DNA of 5,933 nt, taken from the NCBI GenBank assembly GCA_902797195.1, contig CADBRY010000225.1, positions 1 to 5,933 of the forward strand, in the 5' to 3' direction. The notes beneath the pieces are model-generated. The model did not search any database, had not been told where the DNA came from, and was given only the letters and a program-made list of their open reading frames with translations. Shown in pieces: positions 5,142-5,933 of the stretch. Each line of letters opens with the position of its first letter. Position 1 is the stretch's first letter. A program made the position numbers and the translations under genes. Origin of the DNA: an uncultured Eubacteriales bacterium (GTDB taxonomy: Bacteria > Bacillota > Clostridia > Peptostreptococcales > Anaerovoracaceae).

Positions 5142-5933
5142 TCTTCAAGCCTCCGTAGATTCTTTTCGCAGTCCTCCATGAGATCGGTGATGATCTCCTG
5201 ACAGCTTTCTTCTTTTGTGACCAGTCCTGCGCTCTGTCCTGCCAGGAAGCATCCGCCCTTGTCATCTCCATCGACGACGGCGTCTCTCAGCTTCCCTGAT
5301 GCCAGTGCTTCAAGTTCATCATCGGATATGTCCGTATATTCCACCTTGGCATACTCTCTGGTGAACTGGTTCCTTATGCTTCTCACAGGATGTCCCAGAC
5401 GTCTTCCCGTTACCATTGTGGAAGTATCGTTGGCCTTAAGGATCTTCTTTTTATAGTTCTCATGTATATTACACTCGTATGCTGACAGGAATCTGGTTCC
5501 AAGCTGTACCGCTTCAGCACCCAATGCAAAAGCAGCCGCCATTCCGCGGCCATCTGCGATCCCGCCTGCTGCGATGACCGGAAGGTCTACCGCATCACAT
5601 ACCTGTGGCACCAGGGCCATGGTGTTAAGTTCTCCTATGTGGCCTCCGCTTTCGCCACCCTCGGCGATCACGGCCGCTGCTCCCGACCTTGCCGCCAGCT
5701 TGGCAAAGGTTATTGAGGGAACCACGGGTATAACGCTGATTCCCGCTTCAAGCCACTGTTCCATATACTTTGTTGGGTTTCCTGCTCCGGTGGTGATCAC
5801 GCGGACTCCTTCCTCAACGGCTATCTGAGCGATCTCATCGGCAAAGGGTGACAGGAGCATGATATTAAGGCCAAAGGGCTTACTTGTAAGTTCTTTGGCC
5901 TTCTTGATCTGTTCTCTGACATAATTACCGTCC
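5129..5933 (-). CDS. fabK: Enoyl-ACP reductase II FabK (FMN-dependent), 5'-truncated by the window edge
   Basis: FabK catalyses the last step of each elongation cycle, reducing trans-2-enoyl-ACP to acyl-ACP in the cytoplasm with NAD(P)H and bound FMN. The frame is open to the window edge; the first Met inside the window (5860) is not the start, because the 24 codons before it are FabK-like (ending KPFGLNIMLLSPFADE, continuous with the family N-terminal half). About 267 residues are visible of a usual 310-320, so some 45-50 N-terminal residues are missing. Visible motifs are TTGAGNP, VIPVVPS, the GGHIG segment whose His (codon 5641-5639) matches the catalytic His of Streptococcus pneumoniae FabK, the FMN-phosphate loop AAGGIADG and GAEAVQLGTRF. 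The C-terminal end, with GGCFLAGQSAGL, is also typical. The TAG stop lies 13 bp inside fabD, indicating one transcript and coupled translation. Nitronate monooxygenase is a related family, but the FAS neighbours and the GGHIG context favour FabK strongly. Confidence 0.95.
   Translation of the reverse strand, partial: DGNYVREQIKKAKELTSKPFGLNIMLLSPFADEIAQIAVEEGVRVITTGAGNPTKYMEQWLEAGISVIPVVPSITFAKLAARSGAAAVIAEGGESGGHIGELNTMALVPQVCDAVDLPVIAAGGIADGRGMAAAFALGAEAVQLGTRFLSAYECNIHENYKKKILKANDTSTMVTGRRLGHPVRSIRNQFTREYAKVEYTDISDDELEALASGKLRDAVVDGDDKGGCFLAGQSAGLVTKEESCQEIITDLMEDCEKNLRRLEEWVK

Overview
The window is a tightly packed, single-strand (minus) block of type II fatty acid synthesis (FAS II) genes. 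Read in the direction of transcription, from the right end to the left, the order is fabK (5' end outside the window), fabD, fabG, fabF, fabZ, a second fabF-like condensing enzyme, and a MarR-family regulator resembling FabT. Every gene is complete except fabK. There are no RNA genes, mobile elements or CRISPR arrays that I can see.

The organism is most likely a Clostridia-class Firmicute, probably Lachnospiraceae or a relative. The reasons are the FabK flavoprotein enoyl reductase in place of FabI, the fabK-fabD-fabG-fabF order, strong purine-rich Shine-Dalgarno sites before almost every gene, the FabZ sequence style, and roughly balanced base composition by eye. This is a judgement from memory of the families, not a database result.

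Layout: positions 5933-2239 hold the classical run fabK/fabD/fabG/fabF. Adjacent genes overlap by 13 bp (fabK/fabD) and 8 bp (fabD/fabG), are 19 bp apart (fabG/fabF), or share one base (fabF/fabZ, TAATG). Positions 2239-552 hold fabZ and the second condensing enzyme, 14 bp apart. After a 38-bp gap comes the marR/fabT-like gene (513-49). A near-consensus sigma-A promoter (45-17) begins just past its stop codon and fires leftward into a gene outside the window. I see no intrinsic terminator, so the FAS operon may read through into that neighbour.

How the genes work together: FabD loads malonyl groups onto acyl carrier protein. The two condensing enzymes extend the acyl chain, FabG reduces the 3-keto group, FabZ dehydrates, and FabK reduces the enoyl group. 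ACP, FabH and the acetyl-CoA carboxylase subunits are not in the window. In many Firmicutes accB lies between fabF and fabZ and accC/accD/accA follow fabZ; here those positions are taken by a second condensing enzyme and a regulator.

This is mostly a recognisable housekeeping pathway. The points worth a second look are the FabZ-KAS pair with a divergent KAS (possible unsaturated or chain-length branch), the regulator at the 3' end with a weak ribosome binding site, the promoter abutting it, and a 21-bp palindrome inside fabD.
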